Of a stretch of DNA of 64,000 nt, positions 8,286 to 16,510 are shown piece by piece (the stretch's first letter is position 1; the number at the start of each line of letters is the position of its first letter). This DNA is from Chryseobacterium oryctis (GTDB taxonomy: Bacteria > Bacteroidota > Bacteroidia > Flavobacteriales > Weeksellaceae): contig NZ_JAPDHV010000008.1 of assembly GCF_025971925.1 (NCBI RefSeq), positions 62,001 through 126,000 on the forward strand, in the 5' to 3' direction. Both the position numbers and the translations under genes were made by a program. Below the pieces are notes generated by a model. That model had not been told where the DNA came from and made no database searches. It worked only from the letters and a program-made list of their open reading frames with translations.

Positions 8286-9353
8286 TTAAGGGAATCTGTA
8301 AACGATAGCATTAATGTTCATTCCGGCACCTACTGAAGTCATTACAATGTTACCTTTTTCTTTAAACGATTGACCTTCCATTTTTCCTTTAATTATTAAA
8401 TCATACATGGTAGGAATGGTTGCTACAGAAGAGTTTCCGAACATTTGGATAGTCATAGGAGAGATTGCATGGTCATAATCTTTAACGTTGTAAAGTTTAT
8501 GAAGTCTTTCAATCATGGCATAATCCATTTTGGCATTTGCCTGGTGAATTAATATTTTGTTGATGTTTTCAATAGATAATCCTGCATCATCAATGGTTTC
8601 TTTGATTGCGGAAGGGACGTTTTTAAGAGCGTACTCGTAAATTTTTCTTCCCTGCATTCTCACAAATAAACGGGTTTGGTCTGCATTTTTATTGATAGAA
8701 GGTTTATTTACTAAATATTCTAATTCGGAACCGTTGTCACAAATTGTATTGTGGGCGATAATGCCTACGTTTTCTTCATCAGTTGCTTGTACAACTACAG
8801 CTCCGGCTCCATCCGCGAAAATCATTCTGTTTCTGTCGTGTGGATCAGTTACGCGGCTTAGAGTTTCACCCCCTATTACAAGAATTGTTTTTGCTGATTT
8901 AGCTTTGATTAAATTATCAGCTAAAATCATACCTTCTACCCATCCTGGACATCCGAAAACCATATCGTACGTTACGCATTTCCTGTTTTTAATGCCCAAT
9001 TTATTCTTTACTCTGGCTGCAATTGTAGGCATAAAGTCGGCGTATCCGTTCTCCGTAACTTCCCCGAAATTACTTGCATAAATGATGTAGTCTAAATCTT
9101 CACCATCTATTTTCGCATCCTCCAAAGCAATTTTTGCAGCTTCATAACCGATTTGAGAATTTGAAAGCCCTTCATCAATGAACCTCCTGTTCTCAATTTC
9201 TGTAATTTCTACAAATTTTGCAATAACTTCTTCAGTAGGTTTTTCAATTTTTTCACCCTCATCTGTATAGAATTCGGAATCTAAAAAATAATCTCTACCA
9301 ATAACTCTATTAGGAATATAAGATCCAGAACCAATAATGATCGTATTCGGCAT
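8286..9353 (-). CDS. 3-oxoacyl-ACP synthase III family protein (FabH-like)
   Basis: A 355-residue thiolase-fold enzyme. The Cys-His-Asn triad of KAS III is present: Cys135 in VFGCPGW, His270 in LIHQANA and Asn307 in MFGNSSVATIP. Family members condense an acyl-CoA or acyl-thioester with malonyl-ACP. It is about 20 residues longer than housekeeping FabH and is not next to plsX or rpmF, so it is more likely a second, specialised paralogue (branched or long-chain starter, or secondary lipid) than the main FabH. Its promoter faces that of the 189-residue gene at 9455. Confidence 0.88.
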   Translation of the reverse strand: MPNTIIIGSGSYIPNRVIGRDYFLDSEFYTDEGEKIEKPTEEVIAKFVEITEIENRRFIDEGLSNSQIGYEAAKIALEDAKIDGEDLDYIIYASNFGEVTENGYADFMPTIAARVKNKLGIKNRKCVTYDMVFGCPGWVEGMILADNLIKAKSAKTILVIGGETLSRVTDPHDRNRMIFADGAGAVVVQATDEENVGIIAHNTICDNGSELEYLVNKPSINKNADQTRLFVRMQGRKIYEYALKNVPSAIKETIDDAGLSIENINKILIHQANAKMDYAMIERLHKLYNVKDYDHAISPMTIQMFGNSSVATIPTMYDLIIKGKMEGQSFKEKGNIVMTSVGAGMNINAIVYRFP

Positions 9354-9379
9354 TCGTTTAAATGATTTTTTTAAAGATG

Positions 9380-9387
9380 CAAAGTTA
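9380..9387 (-). promoter_or_regulatory. -7 element of the FabH-like gene
   Basis: Read on the minus strand this is TAACTTTG, matching TAnnTTTG, 26 bases upstream of the start codon. It is one half of a divergent promoter pair with 9425-9432. Confidence 0.5.
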
Positions 9388-9424
9388 ATAATTAATATTA
9401 ATAACGGAGAATTAAAAATATTAT

Positions 9425-9432
9425 TAAATTTG
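9425..9432 (+). promoter_or_regulatory. -7 element of the 189-residue membrane protein gene
   Basis: TAAATTTG matches TAnnTTTG and ends 22 bases before the ATG at 9455. It probably drives the unit 9455-11545 (membrane protein, ubiE, porT). Confidence 0.5.
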
Positions 9433-9454
9433 CAAAAATTGTACTTTACAATCT

Positions 9455-10024
9455 ATGAAAAACAATCCGTCGTTGAAAGGCTTACTTATTGCAGTTGTGG
9501 CGTTTATCATGGCCTTTGGTATTTATTTTCTTTTTTTAGCCAAAAAGAATTACTATGTAGTAGATAATCCTACTCCCAATACATATTATTATAAGATTAA
9601 TAACGGTTCTGAAGGTGTTATTTCTGCAGGACAATTTGTAAATGTAGACTTAAAAAAAGGAAAAAACTCAATTAAAGTTTTTGACGCAAACAAAAAATTA
9701 ATTTACGATTCTGCTTTTGAAGTAAATAAAGTTCGTGGACTTATCAATATTGCACATCAGGATTATTATATCAATGATCAATATTATGGTTACAATCTTA
9801 AAAAAGATTCATTACTTTTGGCGCTTGATAAAACTATCATTGACGGAAAGCCGTATTTCGGAGGTGCGAAACATTTCAATAAGCTCTACACCGAAGATTT
9901 TTACTACAATGTAGATGAAGATTATGATAAATTAATCAAAAATGTACAAAAGGTAGAATCTAGATCTAAGATATTTAGAAAACAGGATTACCTTAATTAT
10001 TATAAAGAATATTATAAGTTTTAA
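9455..10024 (+). CDS. Single-pass membrane protein of unknown function
   Basis: A 189-residue protein with one hydrophobic segment at about residues 9-28, then a hydrophilic domain rich in Tyr, Lys and Asn that should face the periplasm. I do not recognise a named family. The stop codon is only three bases before the ubiE start, so it is very probably translated from the same message as ubiE and porT. The strict linkage hints at an envelope role, but nothing in the sequence gives a function. Confidence 0.75.
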   Translation: MKNNPSLKGLLIAVVAFIMAFGIYFLFLAKKNYYVVDNPTPNTYYYKINNGSEGVISAGQFVNVDLKKGKNSIKVFDANKKLIYDSAFEVNKVRGLINIAHQDYYINDQYYGYNLKKDSLLLALDKTIIDGKPYFGGAKHFNKLYTEDFYYNVDEDYDKLIKNVQKVESRSKIFRKQDYLNYYKEYYKF

Positions 10025-10027
10025 GTT

Positions 10028-10759
10028 TTGACAAAAGATATTACCAAAGTTACTCCCTACAATTCTGATGCGACAAAGAAAAGTCAGGTAGAGGATATGT
10101 TCGACAATATAGCACCAAAATATGATCTTTTGAATCATGTTTTATCTATGAAAATTGATGTTTTATGGAGAAATAAATTGGTGAAATGGATGAAAAATGA
10201 TAATCCACAGGAAGTGCTGGATGTGGCTACAGGAACGGGAGATCTGGCAATTACTATTGAAAAGGGAACAGGTTCAAAAGTAATTGGTTTAGATTTATCG
10301 CAACAAATGTTAAATGTTGGCGTTATTAAAATAAAAAAACTTAAATTAGACGGCAAAATTTCCATGCAAAAAGGAGATGCAGAAAATTTACCTTTCGAGG
10401 ACAATAGATTTGATGCTGTTTCCGTTGCATTTGGAGTAAGGAATTTTGAGAATCTTACAAAAGGTTTAGCAGAGTTAAGAAGAGTAGTTAAAGATAACAA
10501 GAGTGTTTATATACTGGAGTTTTCAAAGGTTGAGGGTTTTTTAGGGCCATTTTATATGTTTTACTTCAAAAATATATTACCAGCCATTGGTAGATTGGTT
10601 TCTAAAGATAATAGGGCATATACATACCTTCCGGATTCTGTAAATGCATTTCCTTTCGGGGAAAAGATGAAGCAAATTCTTTTAGATACAGGATTTAAAA
10701 AAGTTGAATATAAAAAACTAAGTTTAGGTATAGCCACAATTTATAAAGCAACAAAGTAA
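10028..10759 (+). CDS. ubiE: Demethylmenaquinone methyltransferase UbiE/MenG
   Basis: A 243-residue S-adenosylmethionine-dependent C-methyltransferase that performs the last step of menaquinone synthesis. The N-terminal KKSQVEDMFDNIAPKYDLLNHVLS is the UbiE signature; the SAM-binding loop LDVATGTGDLA is at about residues 64-74, and FGVRNFENL is the second family motif. The start is TTG at 10028, four bases after the preceding stop; TKDITKVTPY is the usual flavobacterial N-terminus. It is followed three bases later by porT. Confidence 0.95.
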   Translation: MTKDITKVTPYNSDATKKSQVEDMFDNIAPKYDLLNHVLSMKIDVLWRNKLVKWMKNDNPQEVLDVATGTGDLAITIEKGTGSKVIGLDLSQQMLNVGVIKIKKLKLDGKISMQKGDAENLPFEDNRFDAVSVAFGVRNFENLTKGLAELRRVVKDNKSVYILEFSKVEGFLGPFYMFYFKNILPAIGRLVSKDNRAYTYLPDSVNAFPFGEKMKQILLDTGFKKVEYKKLSLGIATIYKATK

Positions 10760-10762
10760 CCT

Positions 10763-11545
10763 ATGAATAAATTTTTATTAAAAGCACTGGTTTTAGCCTC
10801 AGTAAATATTGCAATCTTTGCAGATGCGCAATTCAGAACCCGAAACAGAATGGATAAGTTGGAAGACTTTGACGAACAAAAATTCAGTTGGGGTTTTTAT
10901 TTGAACGGGAACAGGCTAGATTACCGTATTGTTTTGCATCCAAGATATGGGATGCATGAGAATCAAAATCTTGTTACATCTAAAGAAAGTTACAGTTTTG
11001 GTGCGGGACTTATCGCAAAATGGAGACTGAATGATTATTTGGATTTAAGAGTTGAACCAGGCTTACAATTTGCTCAAAGGGAATTGACTTTCAATACACA
11101 ATCAAATGATCAGTACGCAGCAGGAACTTTAACGAATGATCCTTTTATTCCAATTCCGTTAACAGATAAAGACAGAGTTAGACAAATAAAGTCTACATTG
11201 GTTGATATACCTGTGATGCTAGAAGTTCATGGACACAGATGGTATAATTCTAGACCATATTTTGCGGCAGGTGTGAACTATATTGTGAATTTACAGTCAA
11301 ATGCAGATTCTACAGATGATAACTTGCAACAGGTTTTCAGATCTACAACACATAATTTTGCTTGGTCTGCAGAGATGGGTATTCAGTTTTATTTCAATAA
11401 ATTTAAACTTACTCCGGCAGTTAGAGGAACATTTATTATGAATAATGAGCTTGTTGCCGATAATGCTACTACGCCTCCTTATTGGTCTTCTGCAATGTCA
11501 ACATTACAGACTAGAGCGGTGATGTTTGTTTTGAAATTTGAATAG
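10763..11545 (+). CDS. porT: PorT family outer-membrane beta-barrel protein
   Basis: A 260-residue exported protein with a signal peptide ending FADAQ and alternating beta-strand character to a C-terminal aromatic strand (VMFVLKFE). The RMDKLEDFDEQKFSWGFYLNGNRLDYRI segment and the position immediately after ubiE fit PorT, an outer-membrane component required for type IX secretion and gliding in Bacteroidota. It starts three bases after the ubiE stop, which points to one operon, and ends before a clear terminator. A generic porin-family protein is the alternative. Confidence 0.82.
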   Translation: MNKFLLKALVLASVNIAIFADAQFRTRNRMDKLEDFDEQKFSWGFYLNGNRLDYRIVLHPRYGMHENQNLVTSKESYSFGAGLIAKWRLNDYLDLRVEPGLQFAQRELTFNTQSNDQYAAGTLTNDPFIPIPLTDKDRVRQIKSTLVDIPVMLEVHGHRWYNSRPYFAAGVNYIVNLQSNADSTDDNLQQVFRSTTHNFAWSAEMGIQFYFNKFKLTPAVRGTFIMNNELVADNATTPPYWSSAMSTLQTRAVMFVLKFE

Positions 11546-11570
11546 TAAATTAAGCTTAAATATAGTAAAG

Positions 11571-11596
11571 GAGGTGCATTTTGTACCTCTTTTTTA
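11571..11596 (+). terminator. Terminator of the ubiE-porT operon
   Basis: GAGGTGCA and TGTACCTC form a stem with one G-T wobble, followed by a T tract. Confidence 0.75.
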
Positions 11597-11684
11597 TTGT
11601 CACATCAAAATATAGAGACTTTTATTTTTGTTAGTATTAATATTTTGTTATTTTTGCTATTAGTTAGAATATACAGAACCTGAG

Positions 11685-11987
11685 ATGCTCCAAAATTTAG
11701 AAAATAATTTTTCAGAAATAGAGAAAAAGATTTTGCTTTTACAAAAGAATTACAAAAATCTTGCTGAAAAGTTCTCAGAATTAAGCATTGAGCATGAAGA
11801 ATTGAAGAAGAAATATGATGAAGAAAGAAAAAAAGGTCAGGTATTAGCAGAAGAGCAAAAAAATATAAAACTTTACTCAGCAATATCAGGAAATCCGGAA
11901 CATAACAGATTGATGAAAAATCATATCAACAGATTAGTGAAGGAAGTAGATTTCTGTATTGCACAGCTTCAAAACAGTGGATTATAA
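11685..11987 (+). CDS. Small coiled-coil protein upstream of zapA
   Basis: A 100-residue hydrophilic protein. Residues 1-65 are predicted by eye as a long coiled coil rich in Glu, Lys and Leu heptads; the end KNHINRLVKEVDFCIAQLQN is a second amphipathic helix. The stop codon overlaps the zapA ATG by one base, so translation is coupled. By position and shape it may be a ZapB-like partner in division-site assembly, but this is inferred from context, not from a recognised domain. Confidence 0.75.
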   Translation: MLQNLENNFSEIEKKILLLQKNYKNLAEKFSELSIEHEELKKKYDEERKKGQVLAEEQKNIKLYSAISGNPEHNRLMKNHINRLVKEVDFCIAQLQNSGL

Positions 11988-12274
11988 TGGATGTAAGAAG
12001 AATTACAATTAACATTGCAGGAAGAGTATATCCGCTCAACGTACCGGCAGCAGAGGAGGAAACTTTGCGCAAGGTAGGGAAGCAAATTGAAAATATGATT
12101 AAAGATTTTGAACAAAATTTCGATGTGAGAGATAAACAAGATGCTTTAGCAATGTGTGCCTTAAAATTGGGAACTAATGCTGAAGTAGTATCTGCAAACT
12201 ACGAAAAAACGATAAACTCTACCAATGAAAGATTATCACAGATTAATCAATCATTGAATGAAATTGGGAAATAG
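11987..12274 (+). CDS. zapA: Cell division protein ZapA
   Basis: A 95-residue cytosolic protein of the ZapA family, which bundles FtsZ filaments at the division ring. The N-terminal RITINIAGRVYPLNVP and the following EEETLRKVGKQIENMI, then DKQDALAMCALKL, follow the family pattern; the C-terminus is a short coiled coil. It overlaps the upstream coiled-coil gene by one base. A 6S RNA candidate follows directly, as in many bacteria where ssrS lies downstream of zapA. Confidence 0.92.
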   Translation: MDVRRITINIAGRVYPLNVPAAEEETLRKVGKQIENMIKDFEQNFDVRDKQDALAMCALKLGTNAEVVSANYEKTINSTNERLSQINQSLNEIGK

Positions 12275-12289
12275 ATTTTTTTTCCCAAA

Positions 12290-12466
12290 AAGACTGCCTA
12301 CAATAATTCTAACACATTAAAGGTAAACTCAACGCTAAACAATTACCGAACAAATGTCCATCGAATGGCGTGCCGATTTTTCGGATTACAGACAATGGAA
12401 ATCAGTTCAAATCGTGTTGATTAGGAGTTTACTCTCAATCTCTGGATTATTGTGGGTTTTTTTATT
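12290..12466 (+). ncRNA. ssrS: 6S RNA candidate
   Basis: The non-coding gap between zapA and rny holds a long rod-like foldable segment. Closing-stem arms CCTACAATAATTC (12297-12309) and GGATTATTGTGGG (12444-12456) pair almost fully; inside, GTAAACTC (12323-12330) pairs with GAGTTTAC (12425-12432), enclosing a large less paired centre. A T tract follows the last arm like a terminator. This is the shape of 6S RNA, which binds RNA polymerase holoenzyme by mimicking an open promoter, and the zapA-adjacent position is conserved in many phyla. The exact ends are approximate. Confidence 0.82.
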
Positions 12467-12500
12467 TGAAGATAAAGACAATTAAAACTTAATATAAATT

Positions 12501-14069
12501 ATGACAACAGCCATTATAGTCGGCGTTATTTGCCTGGTAATTGGTGCAGTGATAGGAATACTTTTTTCTAAAAGCTCACTTAATGCGAAAGGGAAATTTA
12601 TTATAGATGATGCAAAAAAGAATGCCGAAAACCTTATAGAAAAAGCTACCGTACAAGCCGAATCCATAAAAAAAGAAAAAAATCTTCAAGCTAAAGAAAA
12701 ATTCTTGGAGTTAAAATCTCAGCACGATGCAGATATTCAATCGAGAGAAAAGAAAATGCAGGAGGTTGAAAAGAGAATTAAGGATAAGGAGAACAAGTTA
12801 AATGATGAGCTTAGCAAAACTGGAAAACTTGAGAAAGATTTAGACAAGCAGATTGCTGATTATGCTAAGAAAAATGAAATTCTAGAAAGAAAACAGCATG
12901 AACTAGAAACAGCTACAGCTAAAAAAGTTGAAATTCTTGAGAAAATTGCTAATTATACAGCAGATGAAGCTAGAGCTGAGTTGGTAGAGACAATGAAAGC
13001 TGAAGCTAAAACAAGAGCTCAGGCACATGTTCAGAGTATTATGGAAGAAGCTCAGCTGAATGCTAAAAATGAAGCAAGAAAAATTGTTATCCAGACAATT
13101 CAGAGAATAGGAACAGAACAGGCTATCGAAAACTCAGTATCAGTTTTCAATATTGAATCTGATGAAGTAAAAGGTAGAATTATTGGTAGAGAAGGTAGAA
13201 ATATCCGTGCTTTAGAAGCTGTGACAGGTGTTGAAATCATCGTTGATGATACTCCGGAAGCAATCCTTCTTTCATGTTTTGACCCTGTAAGAAGAGAAAT
13301 TGCAAGATTATCGCTTCACAGATTGGTTACAGACGGTAGAATTCACCCAGCAAGAATCGAAGAAGTTGTTGAAAAAACAAGAAAACAAATTGAAGAGGAG
13401 ATTATTGAAGTAGGTAAAAGAACAATTATTGATTTAGGAATCCACGGATTGCATCCTGAATTAATAAAAATCGTAGGTAGAATGAAATATCGTTCGTCTT
13501 ATGGCCAAAACTTATTACAGCACTCTAGAGAAGTTGCCAATATTGCTGCAACAATGGCCGCTGAATTAGGATTAAACGTGAAATTAGCTAAAAGAGCAGG
13601 TCTTTTACACGATATAGGGAAAGTTCCAGAGCAGGAATCTGAACTTCCTCACGCTTTATTGGGTATGCAATGGGCTGAGAAATATGGTGAAAATGCGGAG
13701 GTTGTAAATGCGATTGGAGCTCACCATGATGAAGTTGAGATGACGTCATTGCTGTCACCAATTATTCAGGTAGCGGATGCTATTTCAGGGGCAAGACCAG
13801 GGGCAAGAAGACAGGTTTTGGAGTCTTATATTCAAAGATTAAAAGATTTAGAATCTGCAGCGTTAAGTTTTGAAGGTGTTTCAAGTGCTTATGCAATTCA
13901 GGCAGGTAGAGAATTGAGAGTAATGGTGGAAAGCGGAAAAGTAAATGATGAAGTGGCTTCTCAATTGTCTTATGATATTTCAGAAAAAATTCAAAATGAA
14001 CTGACTTATCCAGGACAAGTAAAAGTAACCGTTATCAGAGAAACGAGAGCTGTAAACATTGCAAGATAA
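12501..14069 (+). CDS. rny: Ribonuclease Y
   Basis: A 522-residue membrane-anchored endoribonuclease that starts mRNA decay. Order of parts: one transmembrane helix (about residues 3-24), a long charged coiled coil (about 30-195), a KH RNA-binding domain with [15 protein letters not shown] (about 225-239), then an HD domain with the metal-binding LLHDIGK (about 369-375) and AHHDEVE. Length is normal for the family. It sits directly after the 6S RNA candidate and ends before a strong terminator. Confidence 0.96.
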   Translation: MTTAIIVGVICLVIGAVIGILFSKSSLNAKGKFIIDDAKKNAENLIEKATVQAESIKKEKNLQAKEKFLELKSQHDADIQSREKKMQEVEKRIKDKENKLNDELSKTGKLEKDLDKQIADYAKKNEILERKQHELETATAKKVEILEKIANYTADEARAELVETMKAEAKTRAQAHVQSIMEEAQLNAKNEARKIVIQTIQRIGTEQAIENSVSVFNIESDEVKGRIIGREGRNIRALEAVTGVEIIVDDTPEAILLSCFDPVRREIARLSLHRLVTDGRIHPARIEEVVEKTRKQIEEEIIEVGKRTIIDLGIHGLHPELIKIVGRMKYRSSYGQNLLQHSREVANIAATMAAELGLNVKLAKRAGLLHDIGKVPEQESELPHALLGMQWAEKYGENAEVVNAIGAHHDEVEMTSLLSPIIQVADAISGARPGARRQVLESYIQRLKDLESAALSFEGVSSAYAIQAGRELRVMVESGKVNDEVASQLSYDISEKIQNELTYPGQVKVTVIRETRAVNIAR

Positions 14070-14092
14070 TATTAAACTAATATATTAGATAG

Positions 14093-14122
14093 AACCTTTC
14101 AAATTTTGAAAGGTTTTTTTTT
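14093..14122 (+). terminator. Terminator of rny
   Basis: AACCTTTCAAA and TTTGAAAGGTT form a long stem followed by nine or more T residues. Confidence 0.85.
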
Positions 14123-14163
14123 TATGTGAATTAGTCAATACTTAAGAAAGGTTTTGTTTTAAC

Positions 14164-14484
14164 TTAAGATTTTAAAATTCTAATTTCTTCTTTTAATTCT
14201 TCTACTTGTTTTTTCAGTAGATTGATATATTCTTGTTGATTCTCAAGAATAAATTCCGGAATATTGTAAAAGTGATTAATGACTTGATGGGTTGAATCAT
14301 CTTCTTTGATTTCTTCTATTGTGGTATTCAGTGCTTTTGCCATGCGTTCCCATTCTTCATCAGAGATTTTAATTTCCCCTTTCTCCCTTCTTTGATATTG
14401 AGATTGTGTCATATGCAATATTTTAGCCATGCCTTCCTGTGTATATTTTTCCTTACGTGCTTTTATAAGCTTATTTTTTATCAT
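14164..14484 (-). CDS. XRE-family transcriptional regulator next to a peptide cluster
   Basis: A 106-residue DNA-binding protein. Residues 1-60 form a helix-turn-helix of the Cro/C1 type (LIKARKEKYTQEGMAKILHMTQSQYQRREKG in pieces), and the C-terminal 35 residues form an amphipathic coiled coil (INLLKKQVEELKEEI) likely for dimerisation. The frame is open further upstream, but the extra 44 residues are an AT-rich low-complexity translation; the Met at 14482-14484 (MIKNKLIKA) is the natural start. It is divergent from the peptide precursor at 14638, and the space between holds a tandem repeat next to the precursor promoter, so it probably regulates that cluster. Confidence 0.82.
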   Translation of the reverse strand: MIKNKLIKARKEKYTQEGMAKILHMTQSQYQRREKGEIKISDEEWERMAKALNTTIEEIKEDDSTHQVINHFYNIPEFILENQQEYINLLKKQVEELKEEIRILKS

Positions 14485-14523
14485 ATTTATGTTTTTTTTG
14501 ATTTTGTAAATATATAAATATAT

Positions 14524-14562
14524 CACATATGTGTTGAGATTCACATAAAATTCACATAAAAA
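14524..14562. promoter_or_regulatory. Palindrome and tandem repeat: candidate operator
   Basis: CACATATGTG (14524-14533) is a perfect 10-base palindrome. Two adjacent copies of TTCACATAAAA follow at 14540-14550 and 14551-14561, ending just before the -33 element of the precursor promoter. All three share the CACATA core. Such arrays between divergent genes are typical regulator-binding sites; binding by the XRE protein is inferred. Confidence 0.5.
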
Positions 14563-14563
14563 C

Positions 14564-14597
14564 TTTGAGATTATATCAATTATGCTTGATATATTTG
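14564..14597 (+). promoter_or_regulatory. Promoter of the first peptide precursor
   Basis: TTTG at 14564-14567 and TATATTTG at 14590-14597 are 22 bases apart, within the flavobacterial range. The leader to the ATG at 14638 is about 35 bases. Confidence 0.6.
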
Positions 14598-14637
14598 ATA
14601 TGTCAATAAGGTACAAAACAATTTTAAAAAAATTATT

Positions 14638-14847
14638 ATGAAAAATTTAAAGAAAAAAGACGAATTATTAAACAAGTTTCAAGCTTCAAAAATTGAAAGA
14701 GTTAAACTTGATAAAGTTTTAGGTGGACAGCAATTACCAACTTCTCCTACCGATATTCAAACAGGTCTAACATCGGATGGCAACCATGATAACATAAGTA
14801 CTCCTGGAGATAATGGGTGGAAGGCTCTCTCTGATAACATTAATTAG
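14638..14847 (+). CDS. Double-glycine peptide precursor of the grasp-with-spasm cluster
   Basis: A 69-residue peptide with a charged leader (residues 1-28, including FQASKIERVKLDKVLGG) ending at Gly29-Gly30. The 39-residue core is rich in Thr, Ser, Asp, Asn and Gly and has no Cys; repeated T/S and D residues (PTSPTD, TSDGNHD, STPGD) are possible ester-forming pairs for an ATP-grasp ligase. It sits at the head of the cluster, behind its own promoter, and is followed by a hairpin-forming repeat before the maturation genes, which is common where precursor must outnumber enzymes. The modification itself is inferred. Confidence 0.8.
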   Translation: MKNLKKKDELLNKFQASKIERVKLDKVLGGQQLPTSPTDIQTGLTSDGNHDNISTPGDNGWKALSDNIN

Positions 14848-14875
14848 AAATTATTCATGTAATAAGAGTTAAATC

Positions 14876-14919
14876 AACTTTGTCAAAGTTTTGGACTTTG
14901 TCAAAGTTTGTTCTTTTTT
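14876..14919 (+). repeat. Two tandem inverted repeats ending in a T tract; likely leaky terminator
   Basis: CTTTGTCAAAG occurs twice (about 14878-14888 and 14896-14906). Each copy is itself an inverted repeat and the two can pair with each other; a T-rich run follows. It may terminate part of the transcripts after the precursor gene. Confidence 0.6.
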
Positions 14920-14966
14920 AGGTTTATTAAATATTACAATACAGTCTATAATCTTACTTTACAATA

Positions 14967-15548
14967 ATGCTTGTAAAACTTAATTATATAATATTACTTC
15001 TTTTTCTTTGTTTTTCCGGATGTAAAAAATCGGATCAATATTCCGAAGTAAGAAAAACCTTGGAAAAGGTCTTAGAAGATGACCAAAAGTATAGAACTCC
15101 AATCTTCGATCGTATAAAACAAGCTCCCCTTGACAGAAAGAATGAGCAAATTGTGACCAAGATAATTGACAGTTTAGGTTGGTTGGGGAAAGATAAATTA
15201 GGCGAAGATGCTAATACTGCTTTGTTTGTAGCGATTCAACATGCTCGTGAACTATCAACAATGGAAAAGTACTTACCTATAATGAAAGAAGCTGTAAAAA
15301 AGGGAAATGCCGACAAAAGAAATTTGGCTTGCTTAATTGATAGAGTTGAATGGGCAAATGGTAGAAAGCAAATCTATGGAACACAATATTCAATGAGAGA
15401 TAATGGAAAAGTTTTTATAGAAAATCTTATTGATTCATCAAATGTTAATGCGAGAAGAAAATCAATGAACCTGGATCCTATTGAAAATTATATTAGAGTA
15501 TGTGATTCTTTAAACGAAATTGATAAAGCGTATATAAATAAAAAATGA
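14967..15548 (+). CDS. Lipoprotein of unknown function in the grasp-with-spasm cluster
   Basis: A 193-residue exported lipoprotein: hydrophobic N-terminus with lipobox FSGC (Cys19), followed by a mostly helical, charged domain. Recognisable segments are KIIDSLGWLGKDKLGEDANTALFVAIQHA and AIQHARELSTMEKYLPIMKEAVKKGNADK, which resemble uncharacterised small proteins in Bacteroidota; I assign no function. Its stop overlaps the ATP-grasp start by four bases (ATGA), so it is coupled to the peptide-modifying enzymes. Roles in immunity, export or surface display are possible. Confidence 0.75.
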   Translation: MLVKLNYIILLLFLCFSGCKKSDQYSEVRKTLEKVLEDDQKYRTPIFDRIKQAPLDRKNEQIVTKIIDSLGWLGKDKLGEDANTALFVAIQHARELSTMEKYLPIMKEAVKKGNADKRNLACLIDRVEWANGRKQIYGTQYSMRDNGKVFIENLIDSSNVNARRKSMNLDPIENYIRVCDSLNEIDKAYINKK

Positions 15549-16507
15549 TAGTTATTTATACTGAAGATAATGACATAACCACAAACCTTGTGATTGACTG
15601 GCTTTCCATCTTATACGATGGGGAAATAAAAAGACTCAATACCGATTTTTTCAGGATGTCAAAGGAAGATTATTTCCTTGACATTAGTGAAAGTATAGGT
15701 GTAAAATCTATATGGTACAGAAGACCGGGAAGAAAACCACTGCCCATAAGAATGATACCAGAAAGATTATTTTCAGAAAACATTGCTAATAGAGACCTTG
15801 AATCAAGATTAATGCATTCTGCTAATAAAGAAATAGAGAATATTAATTCCTATGATATAACTTATAAATACAAAGCGGAAAATGTCTTGGGAGGTGCTTT
15901 AAAATATGAAGTTAATAAATTTGATGTTTTAAGGATAGCACATAGTATTGGAATAGATATTCCAAAATCTATACTCACTAATAGCAAATCTAAGCTAATT
16001 GATTTTTTTAATGAATGCAATGGGGAAATCATCTCTAAAATGCACGATATGTTGTTGTGTGATATTAATGAGACGCATTGTACCTATGCAACTTACACAG
16101 AAAAAATAGAATTAAGCTTTATTAATGAACTGCCTGATTATTTTTTTATCGGGCACTTTCAGGAAAAATTAGAAAAAGCCTATGAAATAAGAGTTTTTTA
16201 TTTAGATGGAGAACTCTATTCCATGGCTATGTTTTCTCAAAAAAATCAACGAACAACGGTTGATTTCAGAAGATATGATAGAAAAAGAATGAACAGACGT
16301 GTGCCTTATCAATTACCCTCTACTCTGGAAGACCGTATTCGTTTGTTAATGAAAGAATTGAATTTAAATTGCGCTTCTTTAGATATAGTAAAAACAAAGG
16401 ACAAGTATGTTTTTTTAGAAGTTAATCCCGTTGGGCAGTTTGGCTTTGTTTCCGGTGCATGTAATTATCACTTGCACAAAAAAATTGCCGAATATTTAAT
16501 ACGATAA
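15545..16507 (+). CDS. gwsG: ATP-grasp peptide maturase, grasp-with-spasm system (GwsG)
   Basis: A 320-residue ATP-grasp ligase. The N-terminal domain holds the YRRPGRKP motif seen in graspetide ligases, the ATP-grasp core has EIRVFYLDGELYSMAMFSQ, and the metal-binding end has CASLDIV and FLEVNPVGQFG. These enzymes use ATP to join side-chain carboxylates to Ser/Thr or Lys in a precursor peptide. The gene overlaps the lipoprotein by four bases and is followed three bases later by a 72-residue gene. The family pairing with a SPASM protein two genes on supports the grasp-with-spasm assignment. Confidence 0.88.
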   Translation: MIVIYTEDNDITTNLVIDWLSILYDGEIKRLNTDFFRMSKEDYFLDISESIGVKSIWYRRPGRKPLPIRMIPERLFSENIANRDLESRLMHSANKEIENINSYDITYKYKAENVLGGALKYEVNKFDVLRIAHSIGIDIPKSILTNSKSKLIDFFNECNGEIISKMHDMLLCDINETHCTYATYTEKIELSFINELPDYFFIGHFQEKLEKAYEIRVFYLDGELYSMAMFSQKNQRTTVDFRRYDRKRMNRRVPYQLPSTLEDRIRLLMKELNLNCASLDIVKTKDKYVFLEVNPVGQFGFVSGACNYHLHKKIAEYLIR

Positions 16508-16510
16508 ATA

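Noticed and set aside
8692..9081. A 129-codon open frame antisense to the FabH-like gene
   Set aside because: The opposite strand carries a complete enzyme with its catalytic triad. The antisense translation has no domain and reflects codon bias.
14485..14616. N-terminal extension of the XRE regulator by 44 residues
   Set aside because: The added part is an AT-rich, Ile/Tyr-rich translation of the promoter/operator region; the helix-turn-helix starts right after the Met at 14482-14484.
14876..14919. CRISPR-like array
   Set aside because: Only two short copies with a few bases between; each is an inverted repeat, so a hairpin/terminator fits better.
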